A DNA stretch of 64,000 nt, taken from assembly GCA_016713245.1 (NCBI GenBank), contig JADJPM010000004.1:1116001-1180000 (forward strand). The letters run 5' to 3'. The notes under the pieces were generated by a model. It had not been told where the DNA came from, made no database searches, and was given only the letters and a program-made list of their open reading frames with translations. The first letter of the stretch is position 1. Every line of letters starts with the position of its first letter. The stretch comes from Verrucomicrobiaceae bacterium. GTDB taxonomy: Bacteria; Verrucomicrobiota; Verrucomicrobiia; Verrucomicrobiales; Verrucomicrobiaceae. Shown here in pieces: positions 7,341 to 16,356 of this stretch. The position numbers and the translations under genes were made by a program.

Positions 7341-10300
7341 CTACGGCACCGCGGCCTGCACGCGGACGAATCTTCTGCCACTGCTGAGCAGCGAGGGGCT
7401 GAGTGTGACGGTGATGGTTTGCACGTTGTCGGCGGTGGTGGTGACGGTTTGGGTGGCACCGGTGTCTTGGGTCCAGGTGGTGAGGTCGGTGCTGGTCCAG
7501 ATGGTGTAGGTGGCGCCGCTGAGGCTGGGGGTGCGGCGGGTGTAGGTGAGGGTGCCGGCGGCTTTGAGCGAGTCGGTGCTGCTGACAGGATTGGATGAGC
7601 TGCGGGTGGGATTGAGGCCGAAGAGGCGCTCGGTGTCGTTGCTCATGCCGTCGCCATCGGCATCGGCGGTGGCTGGGAGGTCGATGCCGGGGAAGTTGGC
7701 GTCCCACGCTTGGTAGTCAGTAGGGCGTCCAGCGGGGTAGTAGAGGTTGAGGATTTCCTGCACGCGGGCGTGGACTCGGGTGGCGACGGTGCCGGTGTAT
7801 TCGGTGCCTTGGGTGGTGCTCCATTGCTCGGCGTGCTCGCGTTCGACGGTGAAGCCGCTGAGGCTGGGCTGTCCGCCATACCAACTGGTCATGAAGGTGC
7901 GGAAGGCGGCGTTGTCGGCGGGGATTTGGGCCTTGTATTCCATGATCCGGTCGTAGATCTCGACGGGGCGTTTGAGTTTCAGGGCAGCGATGTTGTTGCC
8001 CAGGGTGGTGGCATTGACGGGATGCATGCCCCAAAAGTGAAACATGGGGAGGATGTCTTTGCCGTAGGATTTGCAGAGTTGGAGGGTGAGGCTGTCGTCG
8101 TCCTCGGGGCTGGTGAGGCCGCGGTCTTCGCGGTCGTTGTAGTAGTAGAAGAAGTCGTTGATGCCCTGCCAGCCGAAGAGCCGGGCGAGGTCGGTGAACT
8201 TCGCATGGCCCTGGGGCTGGTAAGCCTTCTCGTAGTCGGCCATGGGGTTTTTGCGGGGTGAGAAGTTGAAGCTGGTCATCCAGATCACGGCGGTATTCGG
8301 CAGGGTGCAGAAGGAGTTGAAGCCGGTGATGGAGTCGCCGTGGGCTGCATCGAAGGAGACGCCGAACTTCTGAGTCATCACGGCGACATGGGGGAGGTTC
8401 ACGCTGGCTTCGACTTCGCCGTCGTGCTTGGGGAAGAAATAGGCGTGGCCGGGCTCATGGAAATGAAAGGCGGGGGAGTTGCGGGCGCCGGTGAGGAGGT
8501 AGTGGTTGTGATTGCCGTTGTAGGTGGTGGTGGGGCTGTAGGTGTTGTTCACCGTGGGGTAACCGGGGGAATAGACGGAGGCGTCGAACTGGAGGTCCAC
8601 CTGGTCATAGAGGGTTTCTTTGCCACGGATGCGCGGGAAGCCCATGAGGTCGTTCATGGCATCGACGGCCTGGTCCCAACTGGCCATGTTGGTGATGGGG
8701 TCGGAGTAGGCGTAGATCCAACTGCGTGGGACCTGGATGAGGACTTTTTCGGTTTGAAAATCGGCCCAGGGGCCGGGCAGGGTGCGCTCGGTGTTCCGCC
8801 ATTCGGAGAGCGTGGTCATGCGATGCGGCAGTGACGAGAAAAAGGGCGAGCGGGCGGCTCCGACGATGGTGATGGAGACGACACCGGCATTGGCATTGAG
8901 GGGAACGTCAATGTAGATGCCGCCACCGAGCGGGCTGGCGATCTTGGTGACGGTGGAGGTGATGTCGTAAGCGAGCGTGCAGCGGTCGATACGTCTCACG
9001 AGAGCGCGGTTGGAGTTATCCAAGGAGTGGCAGCCGACACGCACCTGATAACCTTTATTCACAAGCGCGGTGGGCACGGTGACGGTGGCAATAGTGCCGG
9101 GGGCGAGGTAGCTGCCGGTGGCCTTGCGGGCGGGATTGGTCCACATCTGCGTGGCACGGCCAAAGGTGTCGGGGAAGCTGGCATTGATGGAGACAGTATT
9201 GGTCTGGCCAGCAGGTGGGACGGCGCAGGCACCGGGGAACCGTGAAGAGGTGGCGAACTTGTAGCCGTTCAACGTGGATTCATACTGGGCGAGCATGGCG
9301 GGCGTGTAGATGCGATCCATGATGGCCTCCATGGTGCGGTAGATGGTCCACGGGATGTCATTGGTCTCGAGGTCACGATCGAGAGACGTGCCACCGACGA
9401 CAAAGAGTGCGCCGACTTCGGTCTCATGCGTGGTGATGAGGTCAAACAGGGCGGTGATGATGGTGGCGCTTTCGTTGAAGCGCGGATAATTGCCTGCCAA
9501 AGTCTGGCTGTGGGTGGTGATCTCCGCAGCGGTGAGCACGGCGGTGCCGTTGAGATGATTTTTCAGTGCGGCGATGGCGGTGAGCAATGGATCGCTGGCG
9601 GCGGTGTTGAAGTTCCACGTCGTATCATTGATCCAGCCGGTGAATGGCGTGCCGCCAGTGCCGAGGAGTGCGCCGCTTTGCACCTGGATGGCGTATTTCT
9701 TGTTCCAATCAATGAGTCCGGCGGTGGCGATATAGAGGTTGTTTGCCTGGAGGGTGATGCGTGGGTCGGTGATGGGCACATCCACGGTGGTGATGGCGGC
9801 GGTGTTGGTGATGTCGCGGATGCGGATATTGCCCGTGGTGCCTTTGGTGAGGTTTTGATTGAAGGCTCCGATCAAATGAGTGCGGATGAGGTTGTTGGTG
9901 CTGTTGTCCGCTGGATTGCCGCCGATGAAGGCGAGCGTGCTTCCATTCGGTGCCTCAATGTCGAGATGGAAGACGCGGTCACGCGTGGGGAAGTAGGTGA
10001 GGCTGTTGCTTCCCACGCCAGGTCCGCTGGTGCCGCCGCAGCTGTAGTATTCGCCATCGGCGTAGTTGGCATCGCTGTATTCGAGATAAGGAATGCCGGT
10101 GGTAAAGGGGACGGTGGTGCTCGTCATGCCGATGTCGATGCCGTAGGTGGCATCGCCGGTGAGCAAGACGGGATTGGCAAAACGCCAGGTGACATAGCGT
10201 TGACCGGTCAACGTCACGGTCTGCGTGAAGGTCTCGGAATGAAGGGCGGTGAAGGTGCTGCCCGTGACTTTGCCCACACGGACAACGTAGGTCTTTGTGG

Positions 10301-12470
10301 GGTCCGCCTCGGTGCTCGGGGCGATGCGATAGGTGATGGCTCGCAGCCACAGCGGCACATTGCCGATGCGGAAGGTCTGGCCCTTGGCCTTGCCAGCCTC
10401 CGTGCCTGTCTCCGCCCACCATTTGTCGGTGCCAGCGCGGGGGACGAGATTGGCGACATCGAAACCATTCACCGCCGGTGCGGCGGTGGCGTGCGTGATG
10501 CTATTCACCGCAGTCGGGCGCACGATGAGGGCGATGCTGCCATCGTTTTCGAGATTGCTGATGTCCCAGGTGTAGATGCTCGCGGAGACGTCTGGCAGGT
10601 CCAGGCCAGCGGGTTCATCGCCATCGCCATCCAGATAGACCGTGAAATCGTAGCGAGTGGCAAAGGTGGTGGTGGCTAGGCCTGTCCAGCTCAGGAGTTG
10701 ATAAACCCGAGCGGCGGTCGGTGTCAGCGTGGCCGGTCCCACGGTGAGATTGCCATTGAAGAGCAAGCTCTGGCCGCCCGTGCCAGTGAAGCTGAGCATG
10801 TCCGAAGTGCCGCTCGCCGTGAGATCGAGCTGCACCGTGCTGCCGGATTGGAAATTGAAGCTCCCGGCGCCCGAGGCGGAATCAAACGACAGCGTTCCGA
10901 GCGTGCCTGCGGCCGTGCCGTCACCCGCGTAGATCGTGGTGCCGGTCTGAGCGGTGAAGGCGCTCCCTTTCACGATGCCGGTGCCGTTCAGCGTGGCCCC
11001 TGTTTCCAAAGTGACCGCGCCCGTGCCCGTGGTGCCAACTCCAGCCACGCCCACCTGTAGGCGACCCATTTCGATCGTGGTGGTGCCGGTGTAAGTATTC
11101 AGCCCGGTGAGGATCCAAGTGCCCACACCGGTTTTCGTGAATCGCGTGGTGAAATTGCCCGTGCCGCTCGCGTTGTCCGCAATGACCGACTGGAAGGTGT
11201 TCTCGCCGCTGTTGGTGCCGCGGAGAGTAAAGCTCTTGTTACTCGCGGTCTCCACATTCGTGAACACGCCGGTGCAGGTGATCACGCCAGTGCCAAGGTT
11301 GGCCAAAATGCCGCCCGTGCCCGTATTCAGGTTGATGTTGCGATTCAGCGTCACATCCGCGCTGCCGGTGTAGTTCAGCACCGCTGCGGAGTTCTGAAAC
11401 GCGATCGTGGTGCCCGCGCCGATGTTGCTGGGCGATCCATTGGCCGCCAGCACGCTCACGTTCAGCGCGCCGCGATTCAGGATCGTGCTGCCGGTGTAGG
11501 TATTCAGGCCGCTGAGTGTCCACGCACCATCGCCAGCCTTCGTCACGGACACGTTCGGTGCCGTTCCACTCGACGCATTCGCGATCACGGACTGAAAATC
11601 ATTCGCCCCGGTGTTCGATCCGCTCAGCGTTAAGGTCTTGCTCGTCGTGCTGCTCGCCGCCGCGCCAAACGTGCCGGTGTAAGTGATCACTCCGGTGCCA
11701 TTGTTTGCAAAGGTGCCGCCCGAAGCGCCTGGCGTGAGCGTGATCTGGCGGTTGAAGGCCACATTCGCGCTGCCCGTGTAGCTCAGCGTCGCCGAGTTCG
11801 ACGAAAGGTTCACCTGCGATCCCGCACCGATGCTGCTGGGGCTGCCACTCGGTGCCAGCGTGTTCGCCACCAGTGTGCTGTTCGCGTTGGTGACCTGCAC
11901 GTAGCCCGTGAAGGTATTCAGCCCGCTGAGCGTCAAGCTGCCCGCACCTCCCTTGACCAGCCCAAACGAACCACCCGACTCACTGATCACGCCGCTGATC
12001 GTCAGATGGTGCGACATCAGCGTGGCATTGGAGCCAGCCGTGGCCGTGGTCACGGTGCGTATGCCATTCAGCGTGATGTCATTCGCGATCGTGTCCAGAA
12101 TCGTGAACGGCCCACCCGTCACCGCCGTCGCCGTGGAGGTGATGTTTCCTCCCAGGATGAAACTGGCACCCGAGATCGAAAACGCTCCCGTCGCCCCCAC
12201 CGCGTAGTTGTTTGGAAAAAGCAGTCCGCCGATCTCCGTGCCCGCCGTCAGATCATTCACCGGCGAAAGCCGCGTCATGCCGCCAAACGTCAGCACATCC
12301 CCCGCCACGGGAGCCGAGCCGCCCCAGTTCGCCGAAGTGGACCAGTTGTCATCCGCCCCCGCGCCACTCCATGTCAGCGTCGCGGCCTGCGCCGTCGATG
12401 AAGCGCCCAAAAGAAGGCACGCGAGAAGCCGCAAGGTTCTCTGAATGGTGAATGAGGAAGGATGGCTCAT
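7341..12470 (-). CDS. Giant secreted PATR-repeat protein with M60-type metallopeptidase domain
   Basis: Exported protein of 1709 residues. After a signal peptide (cleavage near 29, STAQA) come autotransporter-associated beta-strand repeats (about 150-520; cores such as LSGLNTYTGSTILNRGAL), a beta-sandwich region, an Ig-like SbsA-type segment (about 845-955), and an M60-like peptidase (about 1085-1530). The peptidase has the zinc motif HEPGH at 1338-1342 and GEVEASVN at 1351-1358 supplying the downstream Glu. An EF-hand-like run (DADGDGMSNDTE, from 1603) and a beta-rich tail ending GRRFVRVQAAVP follow. M60 enzymes are gluzincins known for cleaving O-glycosylated mucin-type proteins; that activity is inferred here. 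No autotransporter barrel is visible, so surface attachment must be by other means. It is divergent from a GntR-type regulator. Confidence 0.88.
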   Translation of the reverse strand: MSHPSSFTIQRTLRLLACLLLGASSTAQAATLTWSGAGADDNWSTSANWGGSAPVAGDVLTFGGMTRLSPVNDLTAGTEIGGLLFPNNYAVGATGAFSISGASFILGGNITSTATAVTGGPFTILDTIANDITLNGIRTVTTATAGSNATLMSHHLTISGVISESGGSFGLVKGGAGSLTLSGLNTFTGYVQVTNANSTLVANTLAPSGSPSSIGAGSQVNLSSNSATLSYTGSANVAFNRQITLTPGASGGTFANNGTGVITYTGTFGAAASSTTSKTLTLSGSNTGANDFQSVIANASSGTAPNVSVTKAGDGAWTLSGLNTYTGSTILNRGALNVSVLAANGSPSNIGAGTTIAFQNSAAVLNYTGSADVTLNRNINLNTGTGGILANLGTGVITCTGVFTNVETASNKSFTLRGTNSGENTFQSVIADNASGTGNFTTRFTKTGVGTWILTGLNTYTGTTTIEMGRLQVGVAGVGTTGTGAVTLETGATLNGTGIVKGSAFTAQTGTTIYAGDGTAAGTLGTLSFDSASGAGSFNFQSGSTVQLDLTASGTSDMLSFTGTGGQSLLFNGNLTVGPATLTPTAARVYQLLSWTGLATTTFATRYDFTVYLDGDGDEPAGLDLPDVSASIYTWDISNLENDGSIALIVRPTAVNSITHATAAPAVNGFDVANLVPRAGTDKWWAETGTEAGKAKGQTFRIGNVPLWLRAITYRIAPSTEADPTKTYVVRVGKVTGSTFTALHSETFTQTVTLTGQRYVTWRFANPVLLTGDATYGIDIGMTSTTVPFTTGIPYLEYSDANYADGEYYSCGGTSGPGVGSNSLTYFPTRDRVFHLDIEAPNGSTLAFIGGNPADNSTNNLIRTHLIGAFNQNLTKGTTGNIRIRDITNTAAITTVDVPITDPRITLQANNLYIATAGLIDWNKKYAIQVQSGALLGTGGTPFTGWINDTTWNFNTAASDPLLTAIAALKNHLNGTAVLTAAEITTHSQTLAGNYPRFNESATIITALFDLITTHETEVGALFVVGGTSLDRDLETNDIPWTIYRTMEAIMDRIYTPAMLAQYESTLNGYKFATSSRFPGACAVPPAGQTNTVSINASFPDTFGRATQMWTNPARKATGSYLAPGTIATVTVPTALVNKGYQVRVGCHSLDNSNRALVRRIDRCTLAYDITSTVTKIASPLGGGIYIDVPLNANAGVVSITIVGAARSPFFSSLPHRMTTLSEWRNTERTLPGPWADFQTEKVLIQVPRSWIYAYSDPITNMASWDQAVDAMNDLMGFPRIRGKETLYDQVDLQFDASVYSPGYPTVNNTYSPTTTYNGNHNHYLLTGARNSPAFHFHEPGHAYFFPKHDGEVEASVNLPHVAVMTQKFGVSFDAAHGDSITGFNSFCTLPNTAVIWMTSFNFSPRKNPMADYEKAYQPQGHAKFTDLARLFGWQGINDFFYYYNDREDRGLTSPEDDDSLTLQLCKSYGKDILPMFHFWGMHPVNATTLGNNIAALKLKRPVEIYDRIMEYKAQIPADNAAFRTFMTSWYGGQPSLSGFTVEREHAEQWSTTQGTEYTGTVATRVHARVQEILNLYYPAGRPTDYQAWDANFPGIDLPATADADGDGMSNDTERLFGLNPTRSSSNPVSSTDSLKAAGTLTYTRRTPSLSGATYTIWTSTDLTTWTQDTGATQTVTTTADNVQTITVTLSPSLLSSGRRFVRVQAAVP

Positions 12471-12565
12471 GGCTGAATTTTGACTCGATAATGAGGTTTG
12501 GAGCGTCTCAACTCAATGTTTTTGGCATTGGCTACCTGGCCAGAAAGGATCCAGTATGGCATCAC

Positions 12566-13651
12566 GTGAGCACCCCGCCATTCATCTCCATCACCGATCA
12601 GGTCGCTGGGCATCTACGCAGTGAAATCCTGCGCGGGCGCTGGAGTGGCGCACTGCCGGGCAAGCACCTGCTCGCCGCCGAACTGGGTGTGAACAACAAG
12701 ACCATCCAGGCAGCCATGCGCCAGCTCGAGCAAAGCGGCCTCCTGCTGCCCCAGGGAGCCGGGCGCTGCCGCCTCATCAACCTGCCGCACGGTCATCGCC
12801 GGCACACACGCAGCCTGCGCATCGCCCTGCTGGTGAACGACAAGTCGGTGGACGAGAGAGACAAGTTCTACCTCGACTACCGGCACGCCCTCGAAGAAGC
12901 CGGTCACACCATCGTCTCGCTCCCGCATTCACTCACCGACCTGCGTTTTGATCCCACACGCGTCGCCGCATTCGTGCGCCAGACCAAGGCGGATGCCTGG
13001 ATCATCGGCGCGGGCTCGCGTGCCGTCCTGGAATGGTTCGCCAGCCAGCCGCTGCCCGCCTTTTCCCTCTTCGGCAACCGCGTCGGCCTGAAAATCCCCT
13101 CCGTCGGCCCTTCCAAAGCCCCCATCATGGCCGAGGCCACGCAGCATCTCATCGCACTCGGACACCGGCGCATCACACTGCTGACACGAAGGGCCGTTCG
13201 TCTGCCAAATCCCGCGCCAGGCATCTCCACCTACCTCGACACCCTGCGCCAGCACGGCCTCCAGCCCAGCGAGTTCAACCTGCCCGACTGGGAGGAAACC
13301 AACGCCGGCTTCCACGAATGCCTCCGTTCGCTCTTCAAAGCCACACCGCCCACCGCGCTCATCGTCGATGAAGCCACCTACTTCATCGCCACCATGCAGT
13401 TTTTGCTGAAGCACCACCTCAGCGTGCCCGACGACGTCTCCATCATCAGCACGGACGATGACATCGCGCTCTCCCGCTGCGATCCACCCGTCGCCTGCAT
13501 CCGCTGGGACTTCCGTCCCGTCGTCCGCCGCATCGTGAGCTGGGCCGCCAACGTCAGCCGAGGCAAAGCCGACTTCACTCAAACATTGACCCCCGCCGAG
13601 TTCGTGCCCGGCGGCACAGTTGGACCAGCCAGCCTCCTCGTGCGACGCTGA
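12566..13651 (+). CDS. GntR-type HTH / LacI-type sensor transcriptional regulator
   Basis: Chimeric regulator: a GntR winged helix at the N-terminus (ITDQVAGHLRSEILRGRW, then LAAELGVNNKTIQAAMRQLE) fused to a periplasmic-binding-protein-like sugar sensor (RIALLVNDKS onward), the arrangement known from AraR/XylR-like proteins. I place the start at the GTG at 12566, which gives MSTPPFISITDQ just before the winged helix. In-frame ATGs at 12491 and 12452 exist, but 12452 would overlap the divergent M60 gene and both add an unlikely leader. Position and family suggest that it controls the divergent M60/PATR gene in response to a sugar. A weak palindrome (TGGC-N6-GCCA, 12529-12542) lies in the shared promoter region. 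Confidence 0.85.
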   Translation: MSTPPFISITDQVAGHLRSEILRGRWSGALPGKHLLAAELGVNNKTIQAAMRQLEQSGLLLPQGAGRCRLINLPHGHRRHTRSLRIALLVNDKSVDERDKFYLDYRHALEEAGHTIVSLPHSLTDLRFDPTRVAAFVRQTKADAWIIGAGSRAVLEWFASQPLPAFSLFGNRVGLKIPSVGPSKAPIMAEATQHLIALGHRRITLLTRRAVRLPNPAPGISTYLDTLRQHGLQPSEFNLPDWEETNAGFHECLRSLFKATPPTALIVDEATYFIATMQFLLKHHLSVPDDVSIISTDDDIALSRCDPPVACIRWDFRPVVRRIVSWAANVSRGKADFTQTLTPAEFVPGGTVGPASLLVRR

Positions 13652-13667
13652 CACCACCTTTTGAATC

Positions 13668-14708
13668 ATGCCCACGACTTCCACCCCGACCCTCAACGAC
13701 ATCGCCCTTGCCACGGGGGTGTCGATCATGACCGTGTCGCGGGTGTTACGCGGAGCGCCGAAGGTCGCGGCGGAGAAGCGGGAACTCGTTTTGAAGGAAG
13801 CGAAGCGGCTCGATTACCAACCGGACCCGCATTTGATGCGCATGATGCAGGTGGTGCGCGGAAAGAAGGAGAAGCGGCTGCGTGCGGTGATCGCCGTGAT
13901 CCGCGAGCATGTGCCGCAGGACGGTTTGCTCGGCCCCTCGTATCAATATGTGCCCATCGAGGACATCCGGCGCCGAGCGCACGGGCATGGTTATGCCGTG
14001 GAGGAGTTTTATCTCGGTAAGGACGGCCTCACGCCGAAAAAGCTGCAAAAGATCCTGCACGCACGCGGCATCGAGGGCGTGATCGTGTCGCCGCAGAGCA
14101 TGCAGTTGCCATGCAGCAGGCTCGACTACTCACCTTTCGCGGCGGTGACATTTGGAAATGCGATGAGCTCGCCTGCGCTGCACATGTGCGCCGGAAACAT
14201 GACGCTGGGCATTCACATGGCCGCGGAGCAGCTCGCGGCACGCGGCTACCAGCGCATCGGCGTCGCGGTGACGAAGTGGATCGTGAATCGCTCGCAGTTC
14301 GGCTACAGCGGCGGCTTGTTTCACTGGCAGCACGGCTTGCCGGAGGCCGATCGCGTGCCGCTGCTGCTTTTTCCGAGCAACGACATCAGCCAAGGCTTCG
14401 ACGCCTTCTCCAAATGGATGCGCGAGCACCGACCGGACGCGTTGATCACCTTCGACACGCACGTGCCCGGCTGGCTGAAGCGTCTCGGCCTGCGTGTGCC
14501 ACAAGACATCGGCTTCGTCGTGCACGACTGGACGCCCAAGATGCCCGGTTTCGCCGGCATTTATCAGCAGCGCGATCACTTGGCCGCTGCCGCAGTCGAT
14601 TTGGTCGTCACGCAGCTCTCGCAGCACGAGCACGGCGTGCCTGCGGTGCCTCGTCAGATCATGATTCCGCCGAAATGGATCGAGGGGGCGAGCGTGAGGG
14701 CAATTTGA
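13668..14708 (+). CDS. LacI-family transcriptional regulator
   Basis: 346 residues. The N-terminal lambda-repressor-like HTH is classic: TLNDIALATGVSIMTVSRVL, then RGAPKVAAEKRELVLKEAKRLDYQPDP. A periplasmic-binding-protein-like effector domain (about 65-340) follows. It lies 16 bp after the GntR/LacI chimera on the same strand, so the two are probably one transcription unit, and two different sugar-type regulators are stacked next to the M60 gene. The ligand is unknown, as for most of the family without a biochemical match. Confidence 0.92.
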   Translation: MPTTSTPTLNDIALATGVSIMTVSRVLRGAPKVAAEKRELVLKEAKRLDYQPDPHLMRMMQVVRGKKEKRLRAVIAVIREHVPQDGLLGPSYQYVPIEDIRRRAHGHGYAVEEFYLGKDGLTPKKLQKILHARGIEGVIVSPQSMQLPCSRLDYSPFAAVTFGNAMSSPALHMCAGNMTLGIHMAAEQLAARGYQRIGVAVTKWIVNRSQFGYSGGLFHWQHGLPEADRVPLLLFPSNDISQGFDAFSKWMREHRPDALITFDTHVPGWLKRLGLRVPQDIGFVVHDWTPKMPGFAGIYQQRDHLAAAAVDLVVTQLSQHEHGVPAVPRQIMIPPKWIEGASVRAI

Positions 14709-14792
14709 GTGCAGGGAAGGAGGTTTTCGCTTGTCGTGCCGCCACATCTTTGTTCCAATCCGCGCTCTCAACCCTGAACCCTCTCTCTTCTC

Positions 14793-15596
14793 ATGCCCCA
14801 CGTCGAAACCAATGGAATCAAGATGTTTTACCAAGAACGCGGCAGCGGTGATCCGCTCGTCTGCATCATGGGTGTGACCGCCCCCGGCGGTGTGTGGGAT
14901 GCGCATGCGCAGGCGTGGGAGAAGAACTTCCGCTGCATCCTCGGAGACAACCGCGGCGTCGGCGAGACGGACAAGCCAGAAGGCCCTTACACCACCGCGA
15001 TGATGGCCGATGACTATGCTGGTCTGATGGACAAGCTCGGCATCAAACAGGCTCGCGTGGTGGGCTGCTCGCTCGGCTCGGTGATTGCCCAGCAGCTTGC
15101 CTTGCGGCACCCGGAGAAGGTGAAGAGCATGATTTTGATGTGTACCTGGGCGCGGCAGGATCGCTTCGGTCTTTACACCTGGCAGCATCTCATGAAGGCG
15201 AAGGCGGACATGCGCCCCGAAGACTTCATGCAGTGGATTCAGATGCTGATCTTTACCAAGCCGTGGTTCGATAACGATGACTGCTGGAACAACATGCAGC
15301 AGGGCCTTAAGGACGCGGCCACCAATCCCGCCCCGCAGCCGCTGCATGCCACGGAGGCCCAAAGCGCCGCCGCCATCAGCCACAACACGCTCAACGAGCT
15401 TAAGAACGTGAAATGCCCCACGCTCGTCATCGGCGGCAAAAACGATACCTTCACGCCCCGCTGGATGAGTGAGGAGGTGGCCGCTGCCATTCCCGGCGCG
15501 GATTTGCACCTCTACGACAATGCCGGCCACGCCTTCCACTGGGAGTGCCTGGGCGATTTCAATCCCCGCACGACCGAGTGGCTCTTGAAGCATTAA
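14793..15596 (+). CDS. Alpha/beta-fold hydrolase
   Basis: Cytoplasmic hydrolase of 267 residues with no signal peptide. The nucleophile elbow is GCSLG with Ser93; the acid is Asp218 (GGKNDTFTP) and the base His246 (DNAGHAFHWE). An oxyanion-hole loop is visible as CIMGVTAPGGVW. The overall pattern (ETNGIKMFYQERGSGDPLV at the N-terminus, NRGVGETDKP before the elbow) is that of the haloperoxidase/esterase/3-oxoadipate enol-lactonase-like group. Which ester or lactone it cuts is not deducible. It stands alone, 84 bp after the LacI gene and 73 bp before the cyclophilin gene. Confidence 0.9.
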   Translation: MPHVETNGIKMFYQERGSGDPLVCIMGVTAPGGVWDAHAQAWEKNFRCILGDNRGVGETDKPEGPYTTAMMADDYAGLMDKLGIKQARVVGCSLGSVIAQQLALRHPEKVKSMILMCTWARQDRFGLYTWQHLMKAKADMRPEDFMQWIQMLIFTKPWFDNDDCWNNMQQGLKDAATNPAPQPLHATEAQSAAAISHNTLNELKNVKCPTLVIGGKNDTFTPRWMSEEVAAAIPGADLHLYDNAGHAFHWECLGDFNPRTTEWLLKH

Positions 15597-15669
15597 TCCG
15601 CCGCCAAATGCCCGTTGCAAAACAAGCACGACACGCCCTATTCGCCCGCCTCAACCCGCAAACCGACCT

Positions 15670-16263
15670 ATGAAATCAATCGCACCGACTCTCGCCGCCA
15701 TCGCCCTCGCTTTCGCTGGCTTGGCCGGTCCAACCTCAGCCCAGGAAAAAACCGTGAGTGACGCCAAACCCGTAAAAATCGTGATGGAAACCAGCAAAGG
15801 CTCCATCGAACTCGAACTCGATGCCGCCAAGGCACCGAAGACTGTCGCCAACTTTGTCAGCTATGTGAAGAAGGGCCACTACGACGGCACCATCTTCCAC
15901 CGCGTGATCCCCGGCTTCATGATCCAGGGCGGCGGCTTCACCCCGGACATGCAGCAGAAGTCCACCGATGCCCCGGTCGAAAACGAAGCCAAAAACGGCC
16001 TCAAGAACGTCCGCGGAGCCATCTCCATGGCCCGCACGAGCAATCCGCAAAGCGCCACCAGCCAGTTCTTCCTGGTTCATCAGGACAGCAACTTTCTTGA
16101 TTATCCTGGCCAGGACGGCTGGGGCTACTGCGTGTTTGGCAAGATCTCGAAAGGCCTCGATGTGCTCGACGCCATCGCCGCCGTGCAGACCACGAACGCT
16201 GGCATGCATCAAAATGTGCCTGCCGAGCCGGTGCTGATCAAAACAGCCAAGGTTTCCGAGTAA
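15670..16263 (+). CDS. Exported cyclophilin-type peptidyl-prolyl isomerase
   Basis: Catalyses cis-trans isomerisation of Xaa-Pro bonds, here probably in the periplasm: 197 residues with a signal peptide ending near GPTSAQ (about 25). The cyclophilin core is clear: VKIVMETSKGSIELELD, APKTVANFVSYVKKGHYDGT, then FHRVIPGFMIQGGG (active-site FHRVI and MIQGG), ISMARTSNPQSATSQFF (MAR and QFF), and YCVFGKISKGLDVLDAIA. The length and motifs match the short bacterial PpiA/PpiB class. A strong terminator follows 24 bp after the stop. Confidence 0.95.
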   Translation: MKSIAPTLAAIALAFAGLAGPTSAQEKTVSDAKPVKIVMETSKGSIELELDAAKAPKTVANFVSYVKKGHYDGTIFHRVIPGFMIQGGGFTPDMQQKSTDAPVENEAKNGLKNVRGAISMARTSNPQSATSQFFLVHQDSNFLDYPGQDGWGYCVFGKISKGLDVLDAIAAVQTTNAGMHQNVPAEPVLIKTAKVSE

Positions 16264-16287
16264 CACGAGCCTCGTAACGTTTCACGA

Positions 16288-16318
16288 TGCCGGATGGGGA
16301 AACCCGTCCGGCATTTTT
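16288..16318 (+). terminator. Rho-independent terminator after the cyclophilin gene
   Basis: TGCCGGATGGG (16288-16298) pairs with CCCGTCCGGCA (16303-16313) through one G-T wobble, closed by a GAAA tetraloop and followed by T5. It is a textbook intrinsic terminator for the cyclophilin transcript. It lies upstream of the next start codon at 16357. Confidence 0.88.
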
Positions 16319-16356
16319 GTTTGCCACGCATGCCACCCCGCATTGTATCGCCCGCC

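Noticed and set aside
9426..10679. A 417-codon plus-strand frame opposite the M60/PATR gene
   Set aside because: It is a Gly/Ala/Asp-rich shadow of a repetitive protein with no start context or domain.
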